7,307 nt of DNA, from assembly GCA_052143655.1 (NCBI GenBank), contig JBKQSL010000535.1, forward strand, positions 1 to 7,307, written 5' to 3'. Of this stretch, positions 1 through 4,348 are shown one piece after another. The position numbers and the translations under genes are program-made. The stretch comes from CAVSUR01 sp052143655. Its GTDB lineage: Bacteria; Actinomycetota; Actinomycetes; Streptosporangiales; Streptosporangiaceae. Below the pieces are notes generated by a model. It worked only from the letters and a program-made list of their open reading frames with translations. It made no database searches and was not told the origin of the DNA. Positions within the stretch are counted from its first letter, which is position 1; each line of letters opens with the position of its first letter.

Positions 1-151
1 GCGAACCGGCGCTTCTCGCACGCGGGTCACCTGCACCTACGACTGGACCGCACTGACCGACGAGAACCGCTTCCCGCGGGCCCGCGCGACTACGGCTGAC
101 AAGCTCCGGGCCTCGCGCGACCGGCGCGCCGCCCTCGCTGAAAGTCCCTGA
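1..151 (+). CDS. SRPBCC (START-like / polyketide cyclase-like) protein, C-terminal fragment
   Basis: This is the 3' end of a plus-strand gene, with codons in phase from position 2 and a TGA stop at 149-151, leaving 49 residues. The core reads TRVTCTYDWTALTDENRFPR and is followed by ARATTADKLRAS. This resembles the end of SRPBCC-fold proteins: a last beta strand with a T-Y-D-W motif, then a C-terminal helix beginning T-x-x-x-L-R-A-S that packs over the ligand cavity. Members bind hydrophobic small molecules or act as cyclases or START-like carriers, but the substrate cannot be inferred from this fragment. A strong hairpin (177-206) follows the stop, so the gene probably ends its transcript here. 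The family call rests on the terminal motif alone. Confidence 0.6.
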   Translation, partial: RTGASRTRVTCTYDWTALTDENRFPRARATTADKLRASRDRRAALAESP

Positions 152-176
152 CCGCCGGCCGCCGGACAGCAGATGC

Positions 177-206
177 ACGCGGACGCAGGTCCGCCCGCGT
201 CCGCGT
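177..206 (+). terminator. Hairpin downstream of the SRPBCC gene
   Basis: A perfect 10-bp inverted repeat pairs ACGCGGACGC (177-186) with GCGTCCGCGT (197-206) around a 10-nt loop, starting 25 nt after the SRPBCC stop codon. Inside it, GCGGAC (179-184) can alternatively pair with GTCCGC (189-194) around a tetraloop. No U-tract follows, which is common for terminators in high-GC actinobacteria. The role as terminator is inferred from position and stem strength. Confidence 0.55.
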
Positions 207-334
207 CCTCCAGCTGGCCTGGCGCTGGGACCGCCCAGGATTAATGGCTGTAACCACCGCACAATGGGCATCTGAAGAGGGCGTGCCCCCCCCCGCGCGA
301 GCTCTGGCACAGCCTGGTGGAGCGTTTCGCTGGT

Positions 335-706
335 TCAGCCGACCTGCGGGTTGCGCCGGTCGCGTCGCATGACCCGCCGCAGCTGGGTGATCCGGGCGGT
401 TCCGGCGGCGGCCATCACCATGGCGCCCGCGATGGCGGCGAGGAATAGTGCCACGGCCAGTGACAGGCGCAGGTGCGCGCCCAGGAAGCTGATGTTCACC
501 GCATGCGCGTTCTGGATGATGAAGATCATCACCACGATGAGTCCCAGGGCGCCCGCTATCAGGCCGGTGCGCATGCCGCTGATCCGGGTATGCGCACGCC
601 GTCGCGGGGGTGGCTGCGGCGCGGACGGGGGCGGCGGGGCGGAGCCGTTGACTGAGGGCCGCGGCAGCGTAGTTGTGGTGTCCGGCGGGACCGGCGTATC
701 GGTCAT
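335..706 (-). CDS. LapA-domain (DUF1049-type) small integral membrane protein
   Basis: The product has 123 residues. Residues 1-43 form a Pro/Thr-rich, basic cytoplasmic tail ending in RRRAH. Two hydrophobic segments follow, roughly 47-65 (GLIAGALGLIVVMIFIIQN) and 80-101. A basic C-terminus (RRVMRRDRR) completes it. Tail, TM1, the short N-A-x-x-V-N-I-S-F-L-G turn and TM2 match the LapA/DUF1049 layout, named for an E. coli lipopolysaccharide assembly factor. In LPS-free actinobacteria the role is unknown. ATG at 706-704 is chosen because AAGGAAAG lies just upstream. A candidate promoter lies at 818-846 on the minus strand, giving a leader of about 105 nt. It is divergent from the winged-helix gene, which may regulate it; that link is inference. 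Confidence 0.85.
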   Translation of the reverse strand: MTDTPVPPDTTTTLPRPSVNGSAPPPPSAPQPPPRRRAHTRISGMRTGLIAGALGLIVVMIFIIQNAHAVNISFLGAHLRLSLAVALFLAAIAGAMVMAAAGTARITQLRRVMRRDRRNPQVG

Positions 707-817
707 GGCACTGCTTTCCTTCCCGGAGCGGGAGCGGCCGTTGACGCCCTGGCCGGCTCCCTTGCGGACCCGAGCTTGCCGCGGCTTCCGGCGGCTGCTT
801 TCCCGGCGTCTGCCCTC

Positions 818-846
818 AGGCTACATTGGAAAACTAAAACTAGCAA
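818..846 (-). promoter_or_regulatory. Candidate promoter of the LapA-domain gene
   Basis: Read on the minus strand, TTGCTA (841-846) is separated by exactly 17 nt from TAGCCT (818-823). These are fair -35 and -10 matches for a housekeeping sigma-A/HrdB-type promoter. The AT-rich island (about 825-875) stands out from the GC-rich surroundings and sits between the divergent LapA and winged-helix genes. Transcription would start near 811. Confidence 0.5.
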
Positions 847-865
847 TCATTTTCTAGAGTTCTGG

Positions 866-874
866 TGCTAGATT
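866..874 (+). promoter_or_regulatory. Extended -10 element of the winged-helix regulator (leaderless)
   Basis: TGC TAGATT forms an extended -10 motif, with TG at 866-867 and the hexamer at 869-874. The hexamer ends 7 nt before the GTG at 882, so the transcript would begin at or next to the start codon. No ribosome binding site is present upstream, which agrees with leaderless translation. No good -35 is visible, as expected for extended -10 promoters. Confidence 0.5.
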
Positions 875-881
875 AGTGAGG

Positions 882-1202
882 GTGGAGAGCTGGAGCTTCC
901 TGACCAACCACGCCCGGGTGCTGCTGTGCATCGCCAGCGACCCGGGCGCCCGGCTGCGTGACATCGCGGCCAGCCTGGGCATCACCGAGCGCAGCGCGTA
1001 CGGCATCGTTACCGACCTGACCGCAGCCGGTTACGTCGTCAAGCAGAAAGACGGCCGCCGCAACCGCTACCAGATCCAGGCGCACCTCCCGCTGCCCGAG
1101 CCGGCCAGCCAGAAGCCTGCCATCGGCGAGATCCTGGACCTCCTGGTGGGTGACGGCATGAGGCAGCAGCTCACCGCGAACCAGGCCGCCTCGCGCACGT
1201 GA
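882..1202 (+). CDS. Small winged helix-turn-helix transcriptional regulator
   Basis: The product has 106 residues and is essentially one winged-helix domain. The HTH spans about residues 23-45 (R-L-R-D-I-A-A-S-L-G-I-T-E-R-S-A-Y-G-I-V-T-D-L), and the wing about 51-66 contains KQKDGRRNRYQI. This is the MarR/IclR-like arrangement. The C-terminal segment 76-97 may be a dimerisation helix. GTG at 882 is preferred over the in-frame GTG at 876 because the -10 hexamer ends 7 nt before 882 and there is no Shine-Dalgarno for either. No effector domain is visible, so the signal is unknown. Its divergent position suggests it controls itself and the LapA-domain gene through the AT-rich island. A hairpin at 1226-1246 follows. 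Confidence 0.8.
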   Translation: MESWSFLTNHARVLLCIASDPGARLRDIAASLGITERSAYGIVTDLTAAGYVVKQKDGRRNRYQIQAHLPLPEPASQKPAIGEILDLLVGDGMRQQLTANQAASRT

Positions 1203-1225
1203 CCACGGCGGCCGGCCAGACCCGC

Positions 1226-1246
1226 CCGCCCAGGCAGCACGGGCGG
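1226..1246 (+). terminator. Hairpin downstream of the winged-helix gene
   Basis: CCGCCC (1226-1231) pairs with GGGCGG (1241-1246) across a 9-nt loop and is followed by TTAA. It starts 24 nt after the TGA of the winged-helix gene. It is a modest stem but correctly placed for termination. Confidence 0.4.
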
Positions 1247-1532
1247 TTAACTTCACAGCGCCCCTTGGGGTGCCGCGCTCGCCCCAGCCACTGCCCGACC
1301 TGGCGAGTCTGGCCCGAACCCTCGCCCAAAAGCAGCGTCCCATCCACCGGCCGTGAAGAGTGTCGAACGTTACTTGACGCGGCACTACCCCTAAACAGAC
1401 TGTTCGTTCTGACATGACCCTCAGGTCAAGCGGCCACCGAGAATCCGCCAAGAAGGCGGCTATCGCTCCTGGCAGCCGGTCAGGCACCGGCCGGCCGCCG
1501 CCGAAGGTAGTCCGCTTCCAGGCTTGAGCCGG

Positions 1533-1730
1533 TCACGGCACGTAGGCCCCGGACCTGATCGGCCGGGACTTCACGCCGCGCATGGGGATGAACACCCGCT
1601 TGACCGGCTGGGCTTTCCAAGCCCCGGACCGGCGCTGCGCCCATTCGGCCAGCTCTGCTTTTCCTGCCGACCAGCACCGTCTGGCCGTCCATGCCCGCCG
1701 TCTTGCGGCCAGCGTGGATCTCCGTCGCTC
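1533..1730 (-). pseudogene. Remnant of a group II intron reverse transcriptase/maturase (frameshifted, truncated)
   Basis: On the minus strand, one frame (about 1728-1660) reads ATEIHAGRKTAGMDGQTVLV. The next frame (about 1661-1533) continues with KAELAEWAQRRSGAWKAQPV, then KRVFIPMRGVKSRPI, and ends at TGA 1535-1533. Joined, these match the start of group II intron reverse transcriptases: G-K/R-x-T-A/P-G-x-D-G, a K-A-E-L-A-E-W helix, then P-V-K/R-R-V-x-I-P-K-x-x-G-K-x-R-P-L-G-I-P. A frameshift near 1655-1665 separates the parts. The N-terminus, the YADD catalytic core and the maturase and endonuclease domains are absent. I could not identify intron RNA domains V or VI nearby. The identification rests on motif spacing, not on a search. 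Confidence 0.65.
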
Positions 1731-1753
1731 CGGCGCAGGGCAGCCCGACTAAT

Positions 1754-1784
1754 CCCGGCCGGCCGGAGGCTCCCGCCGGCCGGG
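1754..1784 (-). terminator. Strong terminator hairpin of the DoxX gene
   Basis: A perfect 10-bp stem pairs CCCGGCCGGC (1754-1763) with GCCGGCCGGG (1775-1784) around an 11-nt loop. The loop itself contains GGA/TCC complementarity. It lies 43 nt beyond the DoxX stop codon on the minus strand and directly abuts the reverse transcriptase remnant. There is no clear U-tract. Confidence 0.6.
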
Positions 1785-1826
1785 GGCTGCGGCTGGGCCG
1801 ACTGGCAGCCACGGTGGGCAGACCGT

Positions 1827-2408
1827 TTAGGGCCGGGCGGACTGCGGTTTGGTGTCCGCGTCTGATGCGGTGCCCGTGGCGGCGTCAGACACGGACTCCG
1901 CGCGGGCCGCTGGCGGGGTTCCGCCGACCCGATCGCGGGCCGCGGTCAGCATCTTGGCGAGGGAGCCCGCAGCCAGCAGGGCGCCGCCTGCCGCGACCGC
2001 CGCTGTCAGGCGCCGGCCGAGCGGCAGGCCCAGCCGGAGTCGGCCTGGCCCGGCCGCGATCAGAGCGGCGGCGGTGGCCAGGTTGGTCAGCGGCAGCTCG
2101 TATCCGCGGCTGGCGGCAAGCGGCCCGCTGGAGCGGTGGACCGCGGACGCGACAGTCATCGCGCCCATGATCGCCAGCGGGCCGGCCGGGTCTGCGGCAC
2201 CGGCTGCGGTGAGCAGGCCACCGCCCAGCTCGGTGGCGCCTGCCAGAGCGGCCATCGGCTTGCCGGGGGTCAGCCCGATCCGCTCGAACCCGGCTCCAGC
2301 CTGTTCCAGCCCTGGGCCGCCGAAGGCGCCAAATAGCTTCTGCGAGCCGTGTACAGCCATATAGCCGCCGAGCACGAGCCTGGTGCCGAGCAGCATTACA
2401 TCGCGCAT
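1827..2408 (-). CDS. DoxX family integral membrane protein
   Basis: The product has 193 residues. The N-terminus reads MLLGTRLVLGGYMAVHGSQK followed by LFGAFGGPG, the DoxX signature: TM1, then an H-G-x-Q-K-L-F/G loop. Hydrophobic segments lie near residues 3-21, 53-70, 74-93, 107-121 and 134-153. The first four match the DoxX four-helix core, and the fifth precedes a polar Ala/Asp/Thr-rich tail. DoxX proteins act in quinone or thiol redox systems (CatD/MhqP types, and the mycobacterial complex with SodA and a sulfurtransferase). Their exact chemistry is not settled. ATG at 2408-2406 is preferred to the in-frame ATG at 2435 because AAGGGAAG sits just before it and the upstream codons lack homology to the family start. 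It diverges from a MarR regulator, which probably controls it. Confidence 0.85.
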   Translation of the reverse strand: MRDVMLLGTRLVLGGYMAVHGSQKLFGAFGGPGLEQAGAGFERIGLTPGKPMAALAGATELGGGLLTAAGAADPAGPLAIMGAMTVASAVHRSSGPLAASRGYELPLTNLATAAALIAAGPGRLRLGLPLGRRLTAAVAAGGALLAAGSLAKMLTAARDRVGGTPPAARAESVSDAATGTASDADTKPQSARP

Positions 2409-2723
2409 GTCATCTTCCCTTCGTGTCACAGGCATATGCCGGCGTGGCGCGCGTCAGGAATGCCCAGTTCCACCGAGGTTCCCGCACCCCCTCACAGCCT
2501 CATCGAGCCTGGCCAGGACCGGGCAGGCAAGCACGACCGCGAAGCCCCGCGGCCGGATCGGAGCGCGATCGACTGCCCAGGCCCCGAACCTAGCCTCAGC
2601 GATAGCGGGCATGACCTGGTTTCTCCTCGATGCGGGGCGCGGCGCGGGCCGGTTGCGGCAGTTCATCCGAACCGAGAATATCTGGGCCAGGAACAAGCCG
2701 ACCGCGCGGGTACGCTTATCCGC
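2409..2723. promoter_or_regulatory. Divergent DoxX/MarR intergenic region
   Basis: This 315-bp gap holds no convincing gene. The frames crossing it are an upstream extension of MarR and its antisense. It should contain both promoters. On the DoxX side a perfect 10-bp palindrome, GGCATATGCC (2431-2440), overlaps a TATGCC -10-like element, with CTGACG upstream at a short spacing of 15. In the middle a GATCG-N5-CGATC dyad (2556-2570) has the size of a MarR operator. Either could be the regulator site; both are short enough to occur by chance. Confidence 0.4.
2711..2716 (+). promoter_or_regulatory. -10 element of the MarR gene (leaderless)
   Basis: TACGCT fits TANNNT and ends exactly 7 nt before the ATG at 2724, with no Shine-Dalgarno in between. 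This is the expected geometry for a leaderless transcript. No convincing -35 was seen at 16-18 nt upstream. Confidence 0.45.
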
Positions 2724-3212
2724 ATGCACGTGCAGCCGTCCGCACAGGCCGGCATAACCACCCAGCCCGCCGACCTGACATGGCTGCTGCACCGCGCCGC
2801 GCAGCGCATGCGCGCCGCCCTCGACCAGGTAGCCAGGGCGGAACGGCTCGCCGGGGTGCGCGACTGGATCGTGCTGTCGGCCCTGATCGCCCAGCCAGGC
2901 CGGGCCCAGCTGGCACTCGGTCACGCGCTGGGGCTGGACAAGACCACCCTGACCTCGCTGCTGGACCGGCTCGAAGCCGGCGGGCTGATCATCCGTACTG
3001 TCGGACCGCACGACCGCCGTGCCCGCATCCCTGAAGTGACCACGGCCGGCCGGCGGATCCAGGAGCGGGTGGCCCGCGTCCGTGACCATGCCGAAGCCGA
3101 GCTGCTCAAGGCGTTCAGCGCGGAAGAGCAGCGCCTGCTGCGTGATCTTCTGACCCGCCTCGCAGCCAGTCAGCACAGCGACTGCCTGCACGTCGGCGGC
3201 TCCTGTATCTGA
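2724..3212 (+). CDS. MarR family transcriptional regulator
   Basis: The product has 162 residues, usual for MarR. Helix 1, residues 15-42 (L-T-W-L-L-H-R-A-A-Q-R-M), leads to the winged HTH at about 60-108. The recognition helix is LGLDKTTLTSLLDRLEAGGL and the wing contains G-P-H-D-R-R-A-R, the conserved D-x-R signature. C-terminal helices 109-150 form the dimer interface. Two cysteines lie at the extreme C-terminus (residues 154 and 161), so thiol-based sensing is possible but not shown. The frame is open far upstream (to 2349), but ATG 2724 is chosen because it gives the family length and has a correctly spaced -10. Divergence from DoxX recalls the YodB/CatR-CatD type of quinone and electrophile response. 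The decarboxylase lies 182 bp downstream on the same strand, and readthrough or shared control is possible. Confidence 0.88.
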   Translation: MHVQPSAQAGITTQPADLTWLLHRAAQRMRAALDQVARAERLAGVRDWIVLSALIAQPGRAQLALGHALGLDKTTLTSLLDRLEAGGLIIRTVGPHDRRARIPEVTTAGRRIQERVARVRDHAEAELLKAFSAEEQRLLRDLLTRLAASQHSDCLHVGGSCI

Positions 3213-3216
3213 CAGG
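3202..3216 (+). terminator. Weak hairpins at the MarR gene end
   Basis: CCTGT (3202-3206) pairs with ACAGG (3212-3216) across the MarR stop codon. A second small stem follows, CAGGG (3232-3236) with CCCTG (3242-3246). Both have only 5 bp, so termination here may be partial and MarR transcripts could continue into the decarboxylase leader. Confidence 0.25.
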
Positions 3217-3255
3217 CAGACGACCGAGGCACAGGGCCTGACCCTGCTGATTCGG

Positions 3256-3284
3256 TGCTAGTGTCCAGTTCAGTTGCTCTGGAC
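3256..3284 (+). promoter_or_regulatory. Candidate hdc promoter with overlapping dyad
   Basis: TGCTAGTGT (3256-3264) is an extended -10 motif, and GGTGCTAG is shared exactly with the winged-helix promoter at 864-871. It overlaps a perfect dyad, GTCCAG (3263-3268) and CTGGAC (3279-3284) with a 10-nt spacer, placed where transcription would start (about 3271). The dyad is well placed as a repressor operator or as the first hairpin of the leader RNA. No good -35 is visible. Confidence 0.45.
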
Positions 3285-3294
3285 CTCGGTGGCT

Positions 3295-3348
3295 GGCGTT
3301 CGAATCCGCGAATGCCGCCGTGATGCTCCGGATTTTTGTCGCAATCCG
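3295..3348 (+). promoter_or_regulatory. Structured 5' leader of the histidine decarboxylase gene
   Basis: Two hairpins lie between the predicted start of transcription and the ATG. Hairpin 1 pairs GGCGTTCG (3295-3302) with CGAATGCC (3309-3316), 8 bp including one G-U, with loop AATCCG. Hairpin 2 pairs CGGATT (3329-3334) with AATCCG (3343-3348) around an 8-nt loop and can extend past a bulge. The loop of hairpin 1 is identical to the 3' arm of hairpin 2, so it could compete for the CGGATT arm. That allows two exclusive folds. CTCC at 3326-3329 could also mask the GGAG of the ribosome binding site. A switch is inference; only the complementarity is seen. Confidence 0.35.
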
Positions 3349-3384
3349 AGCCCGCCCGTCTGCACTCGCGCCGCACAATTCCCC

Positions 3385-3389
3385 GGGAG
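3385..3389 (+). promoter_or_regulatory. Ribosome binding site of hdc
   Basis: GGGAG lies 5 nt before the ATG at 3395. It fixes the start there rather than at the in-frame GTG 3320 or ATG 3323, whose extra 25 residues have no counterpart in the enzyme family. Confidence 0.7.
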
Positions 3390-3394
3390 TTCAG

Positions 3395-4252
3395 ATGAGA
3401 TCACCCAAAGCACTGACGCCCGACGAGGTAGTTGACGGGGCAGTCGGTCCCTTCGATGACTACTGCGACGGCTATGGCAATCCGGGGGCCAGCGGGCTCG
3501 GCTATGTCTGCGTGCTGAAGCTGTCCACCGGTACGGTTGCCATTACCACGGACACCGTTCTTCAGGGCATCGCGTCCTTTGACCGCGCCGCGAGGAACGA
3601 CGCCTATGCGGGGCAGATCAACATGATCGCTGCCTCCTCCTTTTCTGGACTCAACGGCGCGGTCTGGGGCTACGACCTCGCCCGCCATGACGGGCTGACG
3701 GACGGGTCGATCAAGCCGGTCATGATGCGAGAGCGCCATGACGGCGCGCAGATCCCCGTGCTTCCGGTAGCACCTTTGCTCGAGGCGGGCGAGCGACTGT
3801 TCGGCGCCGAGGCGCAGCGGCGCTTCCCGCTGCTCCCCGGCGCGCATGTGGCCTGCGCGACGAAGGACATCACGGCCGGCGGGCCCACATCCGTCTGGTC
3901 AGCCATCGCGCTGGCGGTCGCCGAGGATCGCGAGCGCGACGCCAGTCTCTTCATCGAGGACGCCGGGCACGACCGGGTCACGCACGCCGACCGGGAAAGC
4001 GCCGCCCAGAACCGGATGGCGAGCATCGTCGACAGCGTGATCTTGTGCGGCGCGGATCAGGACGTGAAGTTCAGGGAGATCTTCATCGGATTCAAGCAGG
4101 TATGGGTTCCCGAAGGACACGTTGGATGCGCGCTCACCTGCGCGCCGTACCTCGTCCTGGCGAAGAACGCCGTCCCGGATCCTGCCAGCCGGCTGCTGTC
4201 GATGTCACTGTCTCAGTGGGAGGCCCGGTATGCCGGCGCGGGAGCCTTCTGA
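3395..4252 (+). CDS. hdcA: Pyruvoyl-dependent histidine decarboxylase proenzyme
   Basis: The product has 285 residues and resembles the pyruvoyl histidine decarboxylase of Lactobacillus 30a along its length. The enzyme converts L-histidine to histamine and CO2. The proenzyme cuts itself between two serines, giving a small beta chain and a larger alpha chain capped by a pyruvoyl group made from the second serine. The cleavage site is seen in GQINMIAASSFSG, with Ser81-Ser82, the same numbering as the lactobacillus protein. Also conserved are Ile59 and Asp63 of the pocket, Lys157 (Lys155 there), the VWSAIA helix (167-172), and LFIEDAG (185-191) containing Phe186 and the catalytic Glu188 (Phe195 and Glu197 there). 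IGF and V-G-x-A-L-T-x-A-P-Y follow near the C-terminus. Differences are Phe62 for Tyr62 and Ala66 for Glu66. No HdcB-like or antiporter gene is adjacent. Eighteen of the first 62 codons end in A or T, unusual here. Substrate is inferred from homology. Confidence 0.9.
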   Translation: MRSPKALTPDEVVDGAVGPFDDYCDGYGNPGASGLGYVCVLKLSTGTVAITTDTVLQGIASFDRAARNDAYAGQINMIAASSFSGLNGAVWGYDLARHDGLTDGSIKPVMMRERHDGAQIPVLPVAPLLEAGERLFGAEAQRRFPLLPGAHVACATKDITAGGPTSVWSAIALAVAEDRERDASLFIEDAGHDRVTHADRESAAQNRMASIVDSVILCGADQDVKFREIFIGFKQVWVPEGHVGCALTCAPYLVLAKNAVPDPASRLLSMSLSQWEARYAGAGAF

Positions 4253-4331
4253 TCGCCTCGGAGATTCCAGCACTGGGCAGCGGTCACCCCGGGCGCTTCC
4301 ATGTCCATTCCGTATTTTCTGGCATGTCCTG

Positions 4332-4343
4332 GCCGCCGGCGGC
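4332..4343. terminator. Palindrome between convergent hdc and GAF-ANTAR genes
   Basis: GCCGCCGGCGGC is a perfect 12-bp palindrome, 5 nt beyond the GAF-ANTAR stop and 79 nt beyond the hdc stop. It could serve as a two-way terminator for the converging genes. It lacks a U-tract and its hairpin form is short, so the assignment is tentative. The rest of 4253-4331 shows no clear hairpin. Confidence 0.3.
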
Positions 4344-4348
4344 GCTGC

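Larger units (their letters stand above)
1203..1826. other. 624-bp region without an intact gene
   Basis: No open frame here looks like a complete protein. It holds the hairpin after the winged-helix gene, a group II intron reverse transcriptase remnant (1533-1730, minus) and the DoxX terminator (1754-1784). In 1250-1530 I see nothing I can assign: the long minus-strand frame there is the antisense of the winged-helix gene running onward, and plus-strand frames are short and broken by stops. A decayed insertion site is the most economical explanation. Confidence 0.5.

Noticed and set aside
1380..1440. Group II intron domain V near the reverse transcriptase remnant
   Set aside because: A small TGACC-TGAG-GGTCA stem exists on the minus strand, but it lacks the conserved AGC triad, the bulge and the 34-nt shape of domain V.
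873..1487. Long minus-strand ORF opposite the winged-helix gene
   Set aside because: It covers the antisense of a convincing regulator and then noncoding DNA. Its composition is Arg/Gly/Ala-rich without motifs.
2349..2723. N-terminal extension of the MarR frame to 2349
   Set aside because: The extra 125 residues have no MarR counterpart, are Pro/Arg/His-rich, and would overlap the DoxX start. ATG 2724 gives the normal family length and a well-spaced -10.
2454..3191. Long minus-strand ORF opposite the MarR gene
   Set aside because: It is the antisense shadow of MarR in high-GC DNA. It shows no recognisable domain and no ribosome binding site.
3298..3307. tRNA T-loop-like GTTCGAATCC in the hdc leader
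   Set aside because: The flanking bases do not form a T stem, and no acceptor, D or anticodon arms can be drawn. It is better explained by hairpin 1 of the leader.
3295..3316. Hairpin 1 of the hdc leader as an ANTAR target
   Set aside because: ANTAR proteins prefer two hairpins with six-base loops having A at position 1 and G at position 4. The loop here is AATCCG with C at position 4, and the second hairpin has an eight-base loop.
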